Numbered from the stretch's first letter, positions 1-7,159 are shown. The stretch: 9,443 bases of DNA from Actinomycetota bacterium (GCA_003157715.1 PMKK01000170.1:9945-19387); one strand, 5' to 3'. Made by a program: numbers and translations. The notes: generated from the letters alone by a model not told the origin.

Positions 1-1
1 C

Positions 2-106
2 ACCACGAGCGCCGCCGCGACCGCCTGCGGCCGCGAGTACTTCGGCGGCATCTGGTTCAAGATCTTCACTGAGCGCGGTCCCTCGCGCATCATCCCCACG
101 CCGTAG
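2..106 (+). CDS. Probable C-terminal fragment of an unknown protein (5' end outside window)
   Basis: The frame starting at base 2 is open from the left edge to a TAG at 104-106, giving 34 residues that end in PSRIIPTP. Nearly every codon ends in G or C, as in the real genes of this window, and a pair of hairpins follows the stop within 35 nt. The tail contains aromatic residues (REYFGGIWFKIF) but no motif I recognise, so no function is assigned. It lies upstream of the methyltransferase operon on the same strand. The fragment is short, and another frame of the same stretch is also open, so this could be chance. Confidence 0.35.
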   Translation, partial: TTSAAATACGREYFGGIWFKIFTERGPSRIIPTP

Positions 107-110
107 CCTC

Positions 111-140
111 CGCCGGTCGGCGAGCGGGTCCAGTACCCGC
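111..140 (+). terminator. Candidate hairpin terminator after the left-edge gene
   Basis: Two adjacent inverted repeats follow the TAG at 104-106. The first is CGCCG-GT-CGGCG (111-122). The second is GCGGGT (124-129) and ACCCGC (135-140), a 6-bp stem with the 5-nt loop CCAGT. There is no T-tract, so a classical intrinsic terminator is not shown. The position, just past a stop and before a new operon, fits a termination or mRNA-end role. Confidence 0.3.
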
Positions 141-219
141 CGCACGCCAGAAGAGAGACGAAAGCGAGCACTCCGCCCCGGGCGATCACCTGCGTTTCCT
201 GCTCGCCCGCCACAAGGCC

Positions 220-233
220 CCCTCGAACGAGGG
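220..233. promoter_or_regulatory. Short perfect inverted repeat upstream of the operon
   Basis: CCCTCG (220-225) and CGAGGG (228-233) form a perfect 6+6 inverted repeat with a 2-nt spacer, ending 22 nt before the first methyltransferase ATG. It could be a half-site pair for a regulator or a small leader hairpin next to the ribosome binding site. I see no convincing -35/-10 pair in the 149-nt gap 107-255. In such GC-rich DNA a repeat this short may be chance. Confidence 0.2.
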
Positions 234-255
234 AGCCGCAACGAAAGGGGAACCG

Positions 256-1659
256 ATGTCAGCGGCCCGCATCATAGTGTGGAGCGAGGACGACTGTCGT
301 CGCGTCCACGAGGCCACCCTCAAAGTCCTCGCCGAGACCGGCATCGATGTCCGATACGAACCCGCCCTCGAGGTCTTCGCCGCGGCCGGCGGCCGGGTCG
401 ATGGCTTTCGCGTCCGCCTGGACGCGGCCGCCGTCGACAAGGCCCTTGCCTCCGCCCCCCGGACCTGGACCGTCCGGTCGCGCGGCCGCGACGAAGCCCT
501 CGAGCTCAGGAACGGCAACACCTACTTCGGGACCGGCTCGGACTGCCTCTTCTACCGCGACCCCGACTCGGGTGAGCGCCGTCGCGTGCGCAACGCCGAC
601 ATCGAGGAGATGGCGGCACTCTGCGAGGTGTTGCCGAACCTCGACTTCGTGATGTCGATGGGTCTGCCCGAAGACGCGCCGCTCGAGATCGACGACCTGT
701 CGGCGGTTGCCTCGATGCTCGCCGGCACGCGCAAGCCGCTCATGGTCGCGACCCGTAACGGCGGCGTCGTCAAGGCCGTCAAGGACATGTGCGCCGCGGC
801 CGGCGAGGCGGACAGCTTCATGATCTACGCCATGCCGGCGCCGCCGCTCATGCACGGCGAAGACGGCCTCACCAAGCTCGAAGCCTGCGCCGAACACGAC
901 GTGCCGGTGATCTGGGCGCCGGCGCCCAACGCCGGCTCCACCGGACCACGCTCGATCGCCGGCACGGTCGTCGTCGGCAACGCCGAGGTGCTGGCCGGCC
1001 TCGTCTACCACCAGCAGATCAAGCCGGGAGCGCCCTTCGTCTGGGGAGTCGGCGTGGGCGCCATGGACATGCGCACCGCGGTCGACGCCTACACGACGCC
1101 CGAGAGCCCGCTTGGCCAGGCGGCCCAGGAAGACCTCTGCCGCTGGTACGGCCTGCCCAGCTTCAACTACGCGGCCATGTCCGACTCAAAGGCGATCGAC
1201 GAGCAGTTCGCGCTCGAGTACGGCCTCACGGCCATGGCCGGCGGCCTCGGACGCGGCACCCTCGTGCACGACGTCGGCTACCTCGAATCAGGCCTGCAGA
1301 GCTCCTGCGAATCGATCGTCTTCGGCAACGCCGCGGTCGGCTGGGCCAAAGCCTTCATGAGAGACGTGCCGGTCGACGACGAGGCGCTCGCCCTCGGTGA
1401 GATCACCGAGGTCGGCCCCGGCGGCAACTTCCTGTCTCGCAACTACACGCGCAAGCACGCGCGCGATTTCTGGTACGACGACCTCTTCGACCACGCCGTC
1501 TTCGACAGGTGGGTCGCCGGCGGAAGCCACACGATGCTCGACCGCGTCAAAGCGCGCGTCGCCGAACTGCGCGCCGAGCGCGCCTTCACCCTCGATCCCG
1601 CCGTGATCGCCGAGATCGACGGGCTCATGCGGGCCGCCGGCAAGGAACGCCGGGCGTGA
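256..1659 (+). CDS. MttB-superfamily (trimethylamine methyltransferase-like) corrinoid methyltransferase, first paralogue
   Basis: 467 residues, a usual length for the MttB superfamily (COG5598). Known members move a methyl group from a quaternary or tertiary amine (trimethylamine, glycine betaine, proline betaine, carnitine) to Co(I) of a corrinoid protein in the cytosol. Visible landmarks are an N-terminal helix region CRRVHEATLKVLAETGIDV, FGTGSDCLF near residues 91-99, a central GNAEVLAG strand, SDSK at 309-312, HDVGYLESGLQSS at 338-350 and GPGGN near the C-terminus. There is no in-frame amber codon, so it belongs to the non-pyrrolysine branch and is unlikely to be a true trimethylamine enzyme; the substrate cannot be read from sequence. 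The ATG is preceded by GAAAGGGG (243-250) with a 5-nt spacer. Its stop overlaps the start of a paralogue by 4 nt, so the two are probably co-translated. No corrinoid protein gene is in view. Confidence 0.9.
   Translation: MSAARIIVWSEDDCRRVHEATLKVLAETGIDVRYEPALEVFAAAGGRVDGFRVRLDAAAVDKALASAPRTWTVRSRGRDEALELRNGNTYFGTGSDCLFYRDPDSGERRRVRNADIEEMAALCEVLPNLDFVMSMGLPEDAPLEIDDLSAVASMLAGTRKPLMVATRNGGVVKAVKDMCAAAGEADSFMIYAMPAPPLMHGEDGLTKLEACAEHDVPVIWAPAPNAGSTGPRSIAGTVVVGNAEVLAGLVYHQQIKPGAPFVWGVGVGAMDMRTAVDAYTTPESPLGQAAQEDLCRWYGLPSFNYAAMSDSKAIDEQFALEYGLTAMAGGLGRGTLVHDVGYLESGLQSSCESIVFGNAAVGWAKAFMRDVPVDDEALALGEITEVGPGGNFLSRNYTRKHARDFWYDDLFDHAVFDRWVAGGSHTMLDRVKARVAELRAERAFTLDPAVIAEIDGLMRAAGKERRA
1642..1646 (+). 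promoter_or_regulatory. Ribosome binding site that fixes the GTG start of the second methyltransferase
   Basis: AAGGA lies inside the last codons of the first methyltransferase, 9 nt before the GTG at 1656. That GTG overlaps the upstream TGA (GTGA, 1656-1659). This supports a coupled start there rather than the far-upstream ATG at 1509, which lies deep in the preceding gene and has no such site. Confidence 0.65.
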
Positions 1660-3146
1660 CCGCGGCCGAAGGGCCGAGCGGCCGCGGCGCGTCGAGCGCG
1701 CCCGCGAACGGCGCGTCAAGCGTGCCGGCGAACGGCGCGCCGCGCGCCGAGCTGCGGGTCTGGCACGACGACGCCTGCCGCAGGGTCCACGACGCGACCT
1801 GCCGGGTGCTTGCCGAGACCGGCATCGAGGTCCGGCATCCACGAGCGCTCGAGTTGCTGCGACGGGCCGGCGCGGACGTCGCGGCGACCCGCGCCCGCCT
1901 GCCGCGCGAGATCCTCGACGAGGCCCTTGCCGCCGCGCCGCGCGCCTTCGTGCTGAAGGGCCGAGCGCCCGACGGCAGCCTCGACCGTGAACTCGCCGAC
2001 GGGCGCACGTGGTTCGGCACCGGCCCCGACTGCCTCTACGTCACCGATCCCCAGGGCGGCGGCCGCCGGCGCGCGCTGCTGGCCGACGTCGAACGCTACG
2101 CCGCCTTGTGCGAGAAGCTCCCCAACATCGACTTCATCATGTCGATGGGCCTGCCCGAAGACGCCGACATCGAGCGCGTCGATCTTGCCCAGCTCGCCGC
2201 CATGCTGGCCGGCACGCGCAAGCCGATCGTCGTCTCGAGCCCCTTCGGCGGCGCGCCGTTGCGCCTCATGAACGAGATGGCGGGCGCCTGCGACGGCGCC
2301 GGCAGCCTGGCCTGCCTGACCATGTCGTCGCCGCCCCTCCAGCTCGACGAGATCTGCCTCGACAAGCTGATCGTCTGTGGCGAGCTCGGCGTGCCGGCGA
2401 TCCTCGCGCCCTCGCCGTCGGCGGGTTCGACGGCGCCGGCGTCGATCGCCGCGATCGTGGTCGTCGCCAACGCCGAGGTGCTCGCCGGTCTCGTCGTCAG
2501 CCAGCTCGCCCACCCCGGCGCGCCCTTCCTGTACGGCGCCGGCGTCGGTGTCCTCAACATGCAGACGATGGTCGAGTCGTATCGCTCGCCGGGCGTGGCC
2601 TTGGGCAATCAGGCCTGCATCGACCTGGCCCGCTGGTACGGTCTGCCGAGCTGGGCCTACGCCGGCGACTCCGACAGCAAGCTGTTCGACGAGCAGGCCG
2701 CTGCCGAGTCGGCCATGGGCACGATCCTCGGCGAGCTCTGCCGGGCGACCCTGCTGCACGACGTCGGCTACCTCGAATCGGGCCTGCAGAGCTCCTACGA
2801 GGCGCTCGTGCTCGGCGACGAGCTGGCCGGCTACGCGCGCGCCTTCGGCGCCGAGCTGCCGGTCGACGACGAGGCGCTCGCTCTCGGCGAGATCATGCTC
2901 GCCGGTCCCGGCGGCAACCATCTGAGCCGCCCCATGACGCGCGCGAACTACCGCCGCTTCCACCAGTCCGGCCTGCTCGACCAGTCGGCCCACGACCGCT
3001 GGCAGGCCGCCGGAGCGACCACGCTGCGGGAGCGAGTGGCTGCTCGCACGCAAGAGTTGCTTACCGGCCCGCCGACCTTCACACTCGACGAAACCAATCG
3101 CCGGTGCCTGCGCGACCTCGTCGCCCAGGCACCGCCCGGCAGGTGA
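1656..3146 (+). CDS. MttB-superfamily corrinoid methyltransferase, second paralogue with a repeat-bearing N-terminal extension
   Basis: 496 residues from the GTG at 1656. From VWHDDACRRVHDAT onward it aligns end to end with the preceding gene at roughly half identity by eye. It shares FGTGPDCLY, FIMSMGLPEDA, MLAGTRKP, NAEVLAGLV, DSDSK (338-342), HDVGYLESGLQSS (from 368) and GPGGN. It is likewise an amber-free, non-pyrrolysine member expected to methylate a corrinoid protein from a methylated amine or related donor. It differs by about 25 extra N-terminal residues rich in Ala, Ser, Pro and Gly, including ASSAPANG then ASSVPANG, which look like a flexible linker and not part of the fold. The 4-nt overlap with its neighbour suggests equal expression, and the pair may act as a heteromer or on two related substrates. 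Specificity is unknown. Confidence 0.9.
   Translation: MTAAEGPSGRGASSAPANGASSVPANGAPRAELRVWHDDACRRVHDATCRVLAETGIEVRHPRALELLRRAGADVAATRARLPREILDEALAAAPRAFVLKGRAPDGSLDRELADGRTWFGTGPDCLYVTDPQGGGRRRALLADVERYAALCEKLPNIDFIMSMGLPEDADIERVDLAQLAAMLAGTRKPIVVSSPFGGAPLRLMNEMAGACDGAGSLACLTMSSPPLQLDEICLDKLIVCGELGVPAILAPSPSAGSTAPASIAAIVVVANAEVLAGLVVSQLAHPGAPFLYGAGVGVLNMQTMVESYRSPGVALGNQACIDLARWYGLPSWAYAGDSDSKLFDEQAAAESAMGTILGELCRATLLHDVGYLESGLQSSYEALVLGDELAGYARAFGAELPVDDEALALGEIMLAGPGGNHLSRPMTRANYRRFHQSGLLDQSAHDRWQAAGATTLRERVAARTQELLTGPPTFTLDETNRRCLRDLVAQAPPGR
1689..1736 (+). repeat. In-frame 24-nt tandem duplication in the second methyltransferase
   Basis: Two 24-nt units, 1689-1712 and 1713-1736, match at 21 of 24 positions and encode ASSAPANG and ASSVPANG. 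Because the unit is a multiple of three the frame is kept. It lies wholly inside the N-terminal extension that the first paralogue lacks. Confidence 0.85.
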
Positions 3147-3157
3147 ATAAGAGGAGC

Positions 3158-3196
3158 GTGTTCTTGCCGCCCGACCTAAGGAGCCCCGCATGTTGA
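3158..3196 (+). other. Possible 12-codon leader ORF between methyltransferase and binding protein
   Basis: The 43-nt gap carries two Shine-Dalgarno-like sequences: GAGGAG at 3151-3156, and AAGGAG at 3178-3183, which serves the binding protein. Downstream of the first, GTG at 3158 (1-nt spacing, poor) or TTG at 3164 (7-nt spacing, good) opens a frame reading VFLPPDLRSPAC. Its TGA at 3194-3196 lies just inside the next coding sequence. This could couple translation of the binding protein to upstream ribosomes. It may equally be chance, since no composition signal separates it. Confidence 0.2.
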
Positions 3197-5013
3197 ACCG
3201 CACCCGCCTGGTCCGCCTCTGTGCAACGCTCGCGGCAGTCGTCGCGCTCGTCGCCGTCGGCGCCGGCGCCGCCCAGGCCGTCACGAGCTCGAGCCCAGTG
3301 CCGAGCGCCTCGTCATCCGGTTCGCTCGTGCTGCGCGTGGGCCAGCTGCAGAGCCCCGACAACCTCAACCCGTTCGTCGGTATCCAGGGGCTCGACTACC
3401 AGATCTGGCATCTGAACTACGACTTCCTCGTGGGCTTCGACGCCAAGAGCCTCGCGCCACGGCCTGAGCTGGCCACATCCTGGACGCATTCGGCCGATGG
3501 CAAGACCTGGACTTTTCAGACGCGCCAGGGCGTGAAATGGCAGGACGGCGTGCCGTTCACGGCCGCCGACGTGGCCTTCACCTTCAACTACATCGTCAAG
3601 AACAACCTCTCGAACCTGGCCGTCTACACCGACGGCATCACGGGCGCCAAGGCCACGGGGCCCAACACGGTCGAGATCTACACGAAGGCCCCCAAGGCCA
3701 ACATGCTGCGCATGGTGGTCCCCATCCTGCCACAGCACATCTGGTCGAAGATCCCCGGCAAGGCGGCCGGCGCGACCTTCCAGAACAAGCCGCCGATCGT
3801 CGGCACGGGGCCCTTTCAGGTCGTCGGCTGGCAGGTCGGCAAGTTCGTCCACCTGAAGGCCAACGCCAGTTACTGGGGTGGCGCGCCGCACATCTCCGAC
3901 CTCTACATCCTCACCTACACCAACGCCGACACGATGGCTTCCGACCTCAAGCTGGGCAACATCGACGCCGCCGTCGACGTGCCGTTCGCGGAGTTTCGCG
4001 CGCTCTCGTCGACCACCGGCATCAAGACCAGCAAGAGCGCGTCCTGGCAGTTCTCCGAGCTGGCCTTCAACTGTTACGCGGGCTCCGGCTCGAAGGGCAA
4101 CCCGGTGCTGCGCGACCAGGTCTTCCGCCAGGCCCTGAACTACGCCATCGACCGCAACAAGATCGTCGCCACCGCCTTCAACGGCTACGCGCAGGTGGGC
4201 TCGTCGCTGATCGTGCCGTACTCGCCCTTCCACTGGCAGCCGTCGACCAGTGACACGTTCTCCTACGATCCGGCCAAGGCCAACCAGATGCTGACCGCGG
4301 CGGGGTACAAGATGGGCAGCAACGGCTACCGCACGACCAAGCAGGGCAAGCCGCTGTCGCTGCGCCTCATGGTCACGACCGACTCACCGGCCAACGTCGT
4401 GGCGGGTAAGCTGACCGTGCAGTGGTTCCGGAACGTCGGCGTCAAGGTGATCCTCTCGGTCGTCGACCCCGGCGTGCTGACCGCCGCCCAGTACCAGTTC
4501 AGTGGCAACACCTACACCCCCAACTGGGATATGTTCATGTGGTACTGGACCCAGGACGTCGACCCGGCCTTCATGGTCAGCATCTACACACCGGCGCAGT
4601 CGACCGGCTACGGCTGGAACGACTGCCTGTGGACCGACCCGACCTACACGAAGCTCGCCGGCGAGGCCGCGACCACGATCGACCAGACGAAGCGCATCCC
4701 GCTCGTGCAGCAGGCCGAGAAGGTCTTCTACGACTCCTCGCCCTACGTCATCATGGCCTACCCCTACCAGCTCGAAGCCTGGAACACCAACAAGTGGACG
4801 GGCTGGACCCAGGCTCCAAGCAGCGTCGGTTCGGCGATCTACAACTACAACAACATCGACACCTACAAGAACGTGCGGCCGAACGTCGCGGCCAAGAGCA
4901 CAGGCGGCGCGCGCGGCGGTCTGATCGTGGCCATCGTCGCGGCCGTGATCGTGTTCGTCGCGGTGATCGTCTTCTTCGCGCGGCGCGGACGCTCGCACGC
5001 CGTCGAGCAGTGA
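3190..5013 (+). CDS. Family 5 ABC transporter substrate-binding protein with C-terminal membrane anchor
   Basis: 607 residues, starting at an ATG 6 nt after AAGGAG (3178-3183). An N-terminal signal peptide (basic LNRTRLVR, hydrophobic core, AQA cleavage site after residue 30) is followed by a Ser/Pro-rich linker. The mature domain starts near residue 45 (LVLRVGQLQSPDNLNPF). The SBP_bac_5 signature region is SWTHSADGKTWTF (from 97) and VKWQDGVPFTAADVAFTF (about 114-132). Family members bind di/oligopeptides, nickel, opines or other small solutes. There is no lipobox. Instead the protein ends with GG, about 20 hydrophobic residues (near 577-596) and a basic tail ARRGRS, i.e. a C-terminal transmembrane anchor holding the binding domain outside the cell. 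It follows the two methyltransferases by 43 nt and precedes a GNAT by 4 nt. No permease or ATPase gene is present here, so the cognate transporter must lie elsewhere. The ligand is unknown; a methylated amine or betaine derivative is a context-based guess. Confidence 0.9.
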   Translation: MLNRTRLVRLCATLAAVVALVAVGAGAAQAVTSSSPVPSASSSGSLVLRVGQLQSPDNLNPFVGIQGLDYQIWHLNYDFLVGFDAKSLAPRPELATSWTHSADGKTWTFQTRQGVKWQDGVPFTAADVAFTFNYIVKNNLSNLAVYTDGITGAKATGPNTVEIYTKAPKANMLRMVVPILPQHIWSKIPGKAAGATFQNKPPIVGTGPFQVVGWQVGKFVHLKANASYWGGAPHISDLYILTYTNADTMASDLKLGNIDAAVDVPFAEFRALSSTTGIKTSKSASWQFSELAFNCYAGSGSKGNPVLRDQVFRQALNYAIDRNKIVATAFNGYAQVGSSLIVPYSPFHWQPSTSDTFSYDPAKANQMLTAAGYKMGSNGYRTTKQGKPLSLRLMVTTDSPANVVAGKLTVQWFRNVGVKVILSVVDPGVLTAAQYQFSGNTYTPNWDMFMWYWTQDVDPAFMVSIYTPAQSTGYGWNDCLWTDPTYTKLAGEAATTIDQTKRIPLVQQAEKVFYDSSPYVIMAYPYQLEAWNTNKWTGWTQAPSSVGSAIYNYNNIDTYKNVRPNVAAKSTGGARGGLIVAIVAAVIVFVAVIVFFARRGRSHAVEQ

Positions 5014-5017
5014 TCGG

Positions 5018-6001
5018 GTGACCGGCGCGGGCGATCCCGCACTCGGCGAGCCGCCGGGCGGCTTTGCCGCCCGGCGGCCGCGCCGCGACGATATCGACGA
5101 CCTCGTCGCGCTGAGCGCGGCCGCCGAGCTTGCCGCCGCGGGCGAGACCAGCGCCACCAGGGACGAACTGCTGGGCGACTGGGACCAGCCGCGGTTCGAC
5201 TACGACCGCAACGCCTGGCTTGTGACCGCGTCCGACGGGCACCCCGCCGCTTACGCCTGGGTGAGCGACTCGGCCGACCACACCCGCATCGACGGTGAAG
5301 TCCTCGTCGCCCCGCGAGACCAGTGGCACGGTCTCGAAGCGCCGCTGCTCGACTGGGTCGAGCGCTTCGCGCGGGTACTGGCGACCGAGGCCGCGGCCGG
5401 CCGGCGCGTCTCGCTCGGCGTCTGGTGCGTGAGCGGCGAGCCCCGCGGCGCGCTCTATCTCAGGGCCGGCTTCGAGCGCGTGCGCGGCTTCCGGCGACTG
5501 CGCACGAGCCTCGACGGCCTGCCGAGCGACCCGCTCGTCTACGCGCCGCCGCCGGGCATCGAGATCCGCCGGTTCATGCGCGACCGCGACGAGCGCGCCT
5601 CCTGGGCGGCCACCCAGGAGGCCTTCGCCGAGCACTTCCGCTTCAGCCCCCAGCCCCTCGACGAGTGGCTGCGACTGTGCTTTACCGAGGGCGCCGACCC
5701 CGACCTGTGGTTTCTGGCCTGGGACGGCGACGAGGTGACAGGGCTCGTCATCTCCTACGTCGAGCCTTACGGGGCCTACATAGCCGAGCTCGCCGTGCGC
5801 CGTCCGTGGCGGCGCCGCGGGTTGGGCAGGCTACTGCTGCTGACGGCCTTCGCCGCGCTGCGCGAGCGCGGCTGCGCGACGGCGACGCTCGGCGTCGATG
5901 CCGGCAACGAAAGCGGCGCGCTCGGCCTCTATGAGGGCCTGGGCATGCGCGAAGTGCTGGTCCACGACTTCTACGAGAAGACCCTGCGCGAAGGCGCCTG
6001 A
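5018..6001 (+). CDS. Two-domain GNAT acetyltransferase, mycothiol synthase (MshD)-like architecture
   Basis: 327 residues from a GTG 4 nt after the binding-protein stop. There is no clear ribosome site, so translational coupling is likely. The C-terminal GNAT domain (about 181-327) is intact: the acetyl-CoA pyrophosphate loop is R-R-R-G-L-G at 265-270 after strand IAELAV, and motif B is VDAGNESGALGLYEGLGM (293-310). The N-terminal half (about 20-165) has a GNAT-like layout, including VLVAPRDQWHGLEAPLL (95-111) and ALYLRAGFERV (145-155), but its loop lacks the R/QxxGxG pattern, so it is probably a non-catalytic duplicate. Tandem GNATs of this size include MshD, which acetylates the last mycothiol intermediate. 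Many others have unknown acceptors, so MshD is only an analogy. Its place in this operon suggests an amine substrate related to the transported compound. Confidence 0.82.
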   Translation: MTGAGDPALGEPPGGFAARRPRRDDIDDLVALSAAAELAAAGETSATRDELLGDWDQPRFDYDRNAWLVTASDGHPAAYAWVSDSADHTRIDGEVLVAPRDQWHGLEAPLLDWVERFARVLATEAAAGRRVSLGVWCVSGEPRGALYLRAGFERVRGFRRLRTSLDGLPSDPLVYAPPPGIEIRRFMRDRDERASWAATQEAFAEHFRFSPQPLDEWLRLCFTEGADPDLWFLAWDGDEVTGLVISYVEPYGAYIAELAVRRPWRRRGLGRLLLLTAFAALRERGCATATLGVDAGNESGALGLYEGLGMREVLVHDFYEKTLREGA

Positions 6002-6003
6002 CG

Positions 6004-6036
6004 ACCGCCGGGTCTCCGGACCGCTACCGCCGGGTC
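6004..6036. repeat. 11-nt direct repeat in the convergent gap
   Basis: ACCGCCGGGTC occurs at 6004-6014 and again at 6026-6036. The two copies bracket a short GGTC-TCCG-GACC inverted repeat. The second copy overlaps the aminotransferase stop codon (minus strand, 6035-6037). The GNAT and aminotransferase genes converge with only 33 nt between them. A shared terminator role is possible, but no T-tract is present. Confidence 0.45.
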
Positions 6037-7159
6037 AGCTCGCGCGCCTGCTGGTCAGGAACGCGCTCAGTCGCACGAGGCCCTCGGGGAAGTTCTCGCG
6101 ACCCACCCCGATCCGCAGGTGGCGCTCGCCATAGTCGAAGACCCGCGACGGCGCGAGCAGCACGCCGGCCTCTTCGCGGACCATGCGACAGAACTCGGAC
6201 GTGCCGATCGAGTCGGGCTCGAAGCGCGGAAAGCAGACCGTGCCCGCGAGCGGAGCGTGCCACGAAAACAGCGCCTCGTATTTGGCCATGAACCCCGCGA
6301 GCAGGCCCAGGTTGCGCTCGATGCGCTCGTGGTGGCGGGCGAGGATCAGGTCGCGGGCCCGCAGCCCCGTCAGAGCCAGGATCTCACTCGGCGCGCTGCT
6401 GCAGATCGTGGTGTAGTCCCTGAACGCCATGAGGCGCTGCATGAGCCGCTGATCGCGCACGATGAGCCAGCCGAGTCGCAGGCCGGCCAGCCCCAGCGTC
6501 TTGGAGACGCCCGACAGGGTGAGGGCGTTGTCGTAGACCTCGACCGCCGACGGCAGCCGGGCGGCCTGGTCGCGTTCGAGCAGCCGGTACATCTCGTCGG
6601 AAAGGACGGTGATGCCGTAACGCGCCGCGATCTCGAGGATGGCTTCGTAGTCGTCGACGCTGGGCAGGTAGCCCGTCGGGTTATGCGGGAAGTTCACGAT
6701 GATCAAGCGAGTGCTCGGCCGGATGAGCTGCGCCAGCCGGTCGGGGTCGAACCGCCAGCCGTCGGCCTCGTCGGGTTCCCAGCGACTGACCTCGGCGTGC
6801 AACGACTCGGCGATCGAATAGAGGGACTGGTAACCCGGGAACGTGCAGACGACGTGGTCGCCGTTGTGCACGAGGCAGTTGACGGCGATGAAGATGAGCT
6901 CTTCGGGAGCCGCCAGCAGCACCTGCGAGGCATCGGAGCCCAGATACTGAGCGGCGATCTCCTCGCGCAACTGCGGGAGGCCCTGCGACTCGGTGTAGCC
7001 CAGTTCGAGCCCGTCCCACAGGCTGCGGGTCGGGGCGTCGGCGAACGACAGCAGCTCGGCCTGCGACAGACCGTCGCAGTCGGAGGCCGCCAGTAGGAAC
7101 GGCACCGAGAACTCGTACTGGCCGAAGTAGCGTTCGAGCTGAAAGGGATCGAGCCGCAT
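6035..7159 (-). CDS. PLP-dependent class I/II aminotransferase (fold type I)
   Basis: 374 residues, a normal length for a cytosolic class I/II aminotransferase. The classical residues are all visible: NFPHNPTGY with Asn160 and Gly163, Asp188 (SDEMYR) for the pyridine nitrogen, Tyr191, the Schiff-base lysine Lys220 in SGVSKTLGLAG, Arg228 (GLRLGW) for the phosphate, and Arg349 (HLRIGVG) for the substrate carboxylate. The N-terminus, with FGQYEFSVPFLLAASDCD and LGYTESQG, and the stretch DYTTICSSAPSEILAL resemble a subfamily of small aminotransferases whose amino donor and acceptor are mostly undefined, so the substrate is left open. The ATG at 7159 has only a weak ribosome site; a candidate promoter almost abuts it. 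It converges with the GNAT (33-nt gap) and diverges from the OsmC gene, so it is a separate transcription unit. Confidence 0.92.
   Translation of the reverse strand: MRLDPFQLERYFGQYEFSVPFLLAASDCDGLSQAELLSFADAPTRSLWDGLELGYTESQGLPQLREEIAAQYLGSDASQVLLAAPEELIFIAVNCLVHNGDHVVCTFPGYQSLYSIAESLHAEVSRWEPDEADGWRFDPDRLAQLIRPSTRLIIVNFPHNPTGYLPSVDDYEAILEIAARYGITVLSDEMYRLLERDQAARLPSAVEVYDNALTLSGVSKTLGLAGLRLGWLIVRDQRLMQRLMAFRDYTTICSSAPSEILALTGLRARDLILARHHERIERNLGLLAGFMAKYEALFSWHAPLAGTVCFPRFEPDSIGTSEFCRMVREEAGVLLAPSRVFDYGERHLRIGVGRENFPEGLVRLSAFLTSRRAS

Noticed and set aside
1509..1655. Upstream ATG extension of the second methyltransferase (ATG at 1509)
   Set aside because: It would overlap the first methyltransferase by 150 nt with Arg-rich shadow sequence. 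The GTG at 1656 has a ribosome site at good spacing and a coupled GTGA overlap.
256..3146. Genuine pyrrolysine-containing trimethylamine methyltransferases (MttB proper)
   Set aside because: Neither gene has an in-frame amber codon; both frames are continuous sense codons, so they belong to the non-pyrrolysine branch.
2009..3196. 395-codon plus-strand frame overlapping the second methyltransferase
   Set aside because: It is Arg/Pro-rich and lacks any domain; it is the +1 shadow of a clear MttB-like protein. Only its last codons are mentioned, as a possible micro-ORF.
3190..3280. Lipoprotein signal on the binding protein
   Set aside because: The only cysteine in the signal region (Cys11, in LVRLCATL) lies before the hydrophobic core and lacks a lipobox; an AQA signal-peptidase I site fits instead.
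1716..3368. 550-codon open frame on the minus strand across the second methyltransferase and the start of the binding protein
   Set aside because: It is antisense to two well-recognised genes, has no family motif, and is rich in Arg/Gly/Ala as expected for GC-rich shadow frames.
6119..7096. 325-codon plus-strand frame opposite the aminotransferase
   Set aside because: It is fully antisense to a gene with every catalytic residue intact; its composition is that of a shadow frame.
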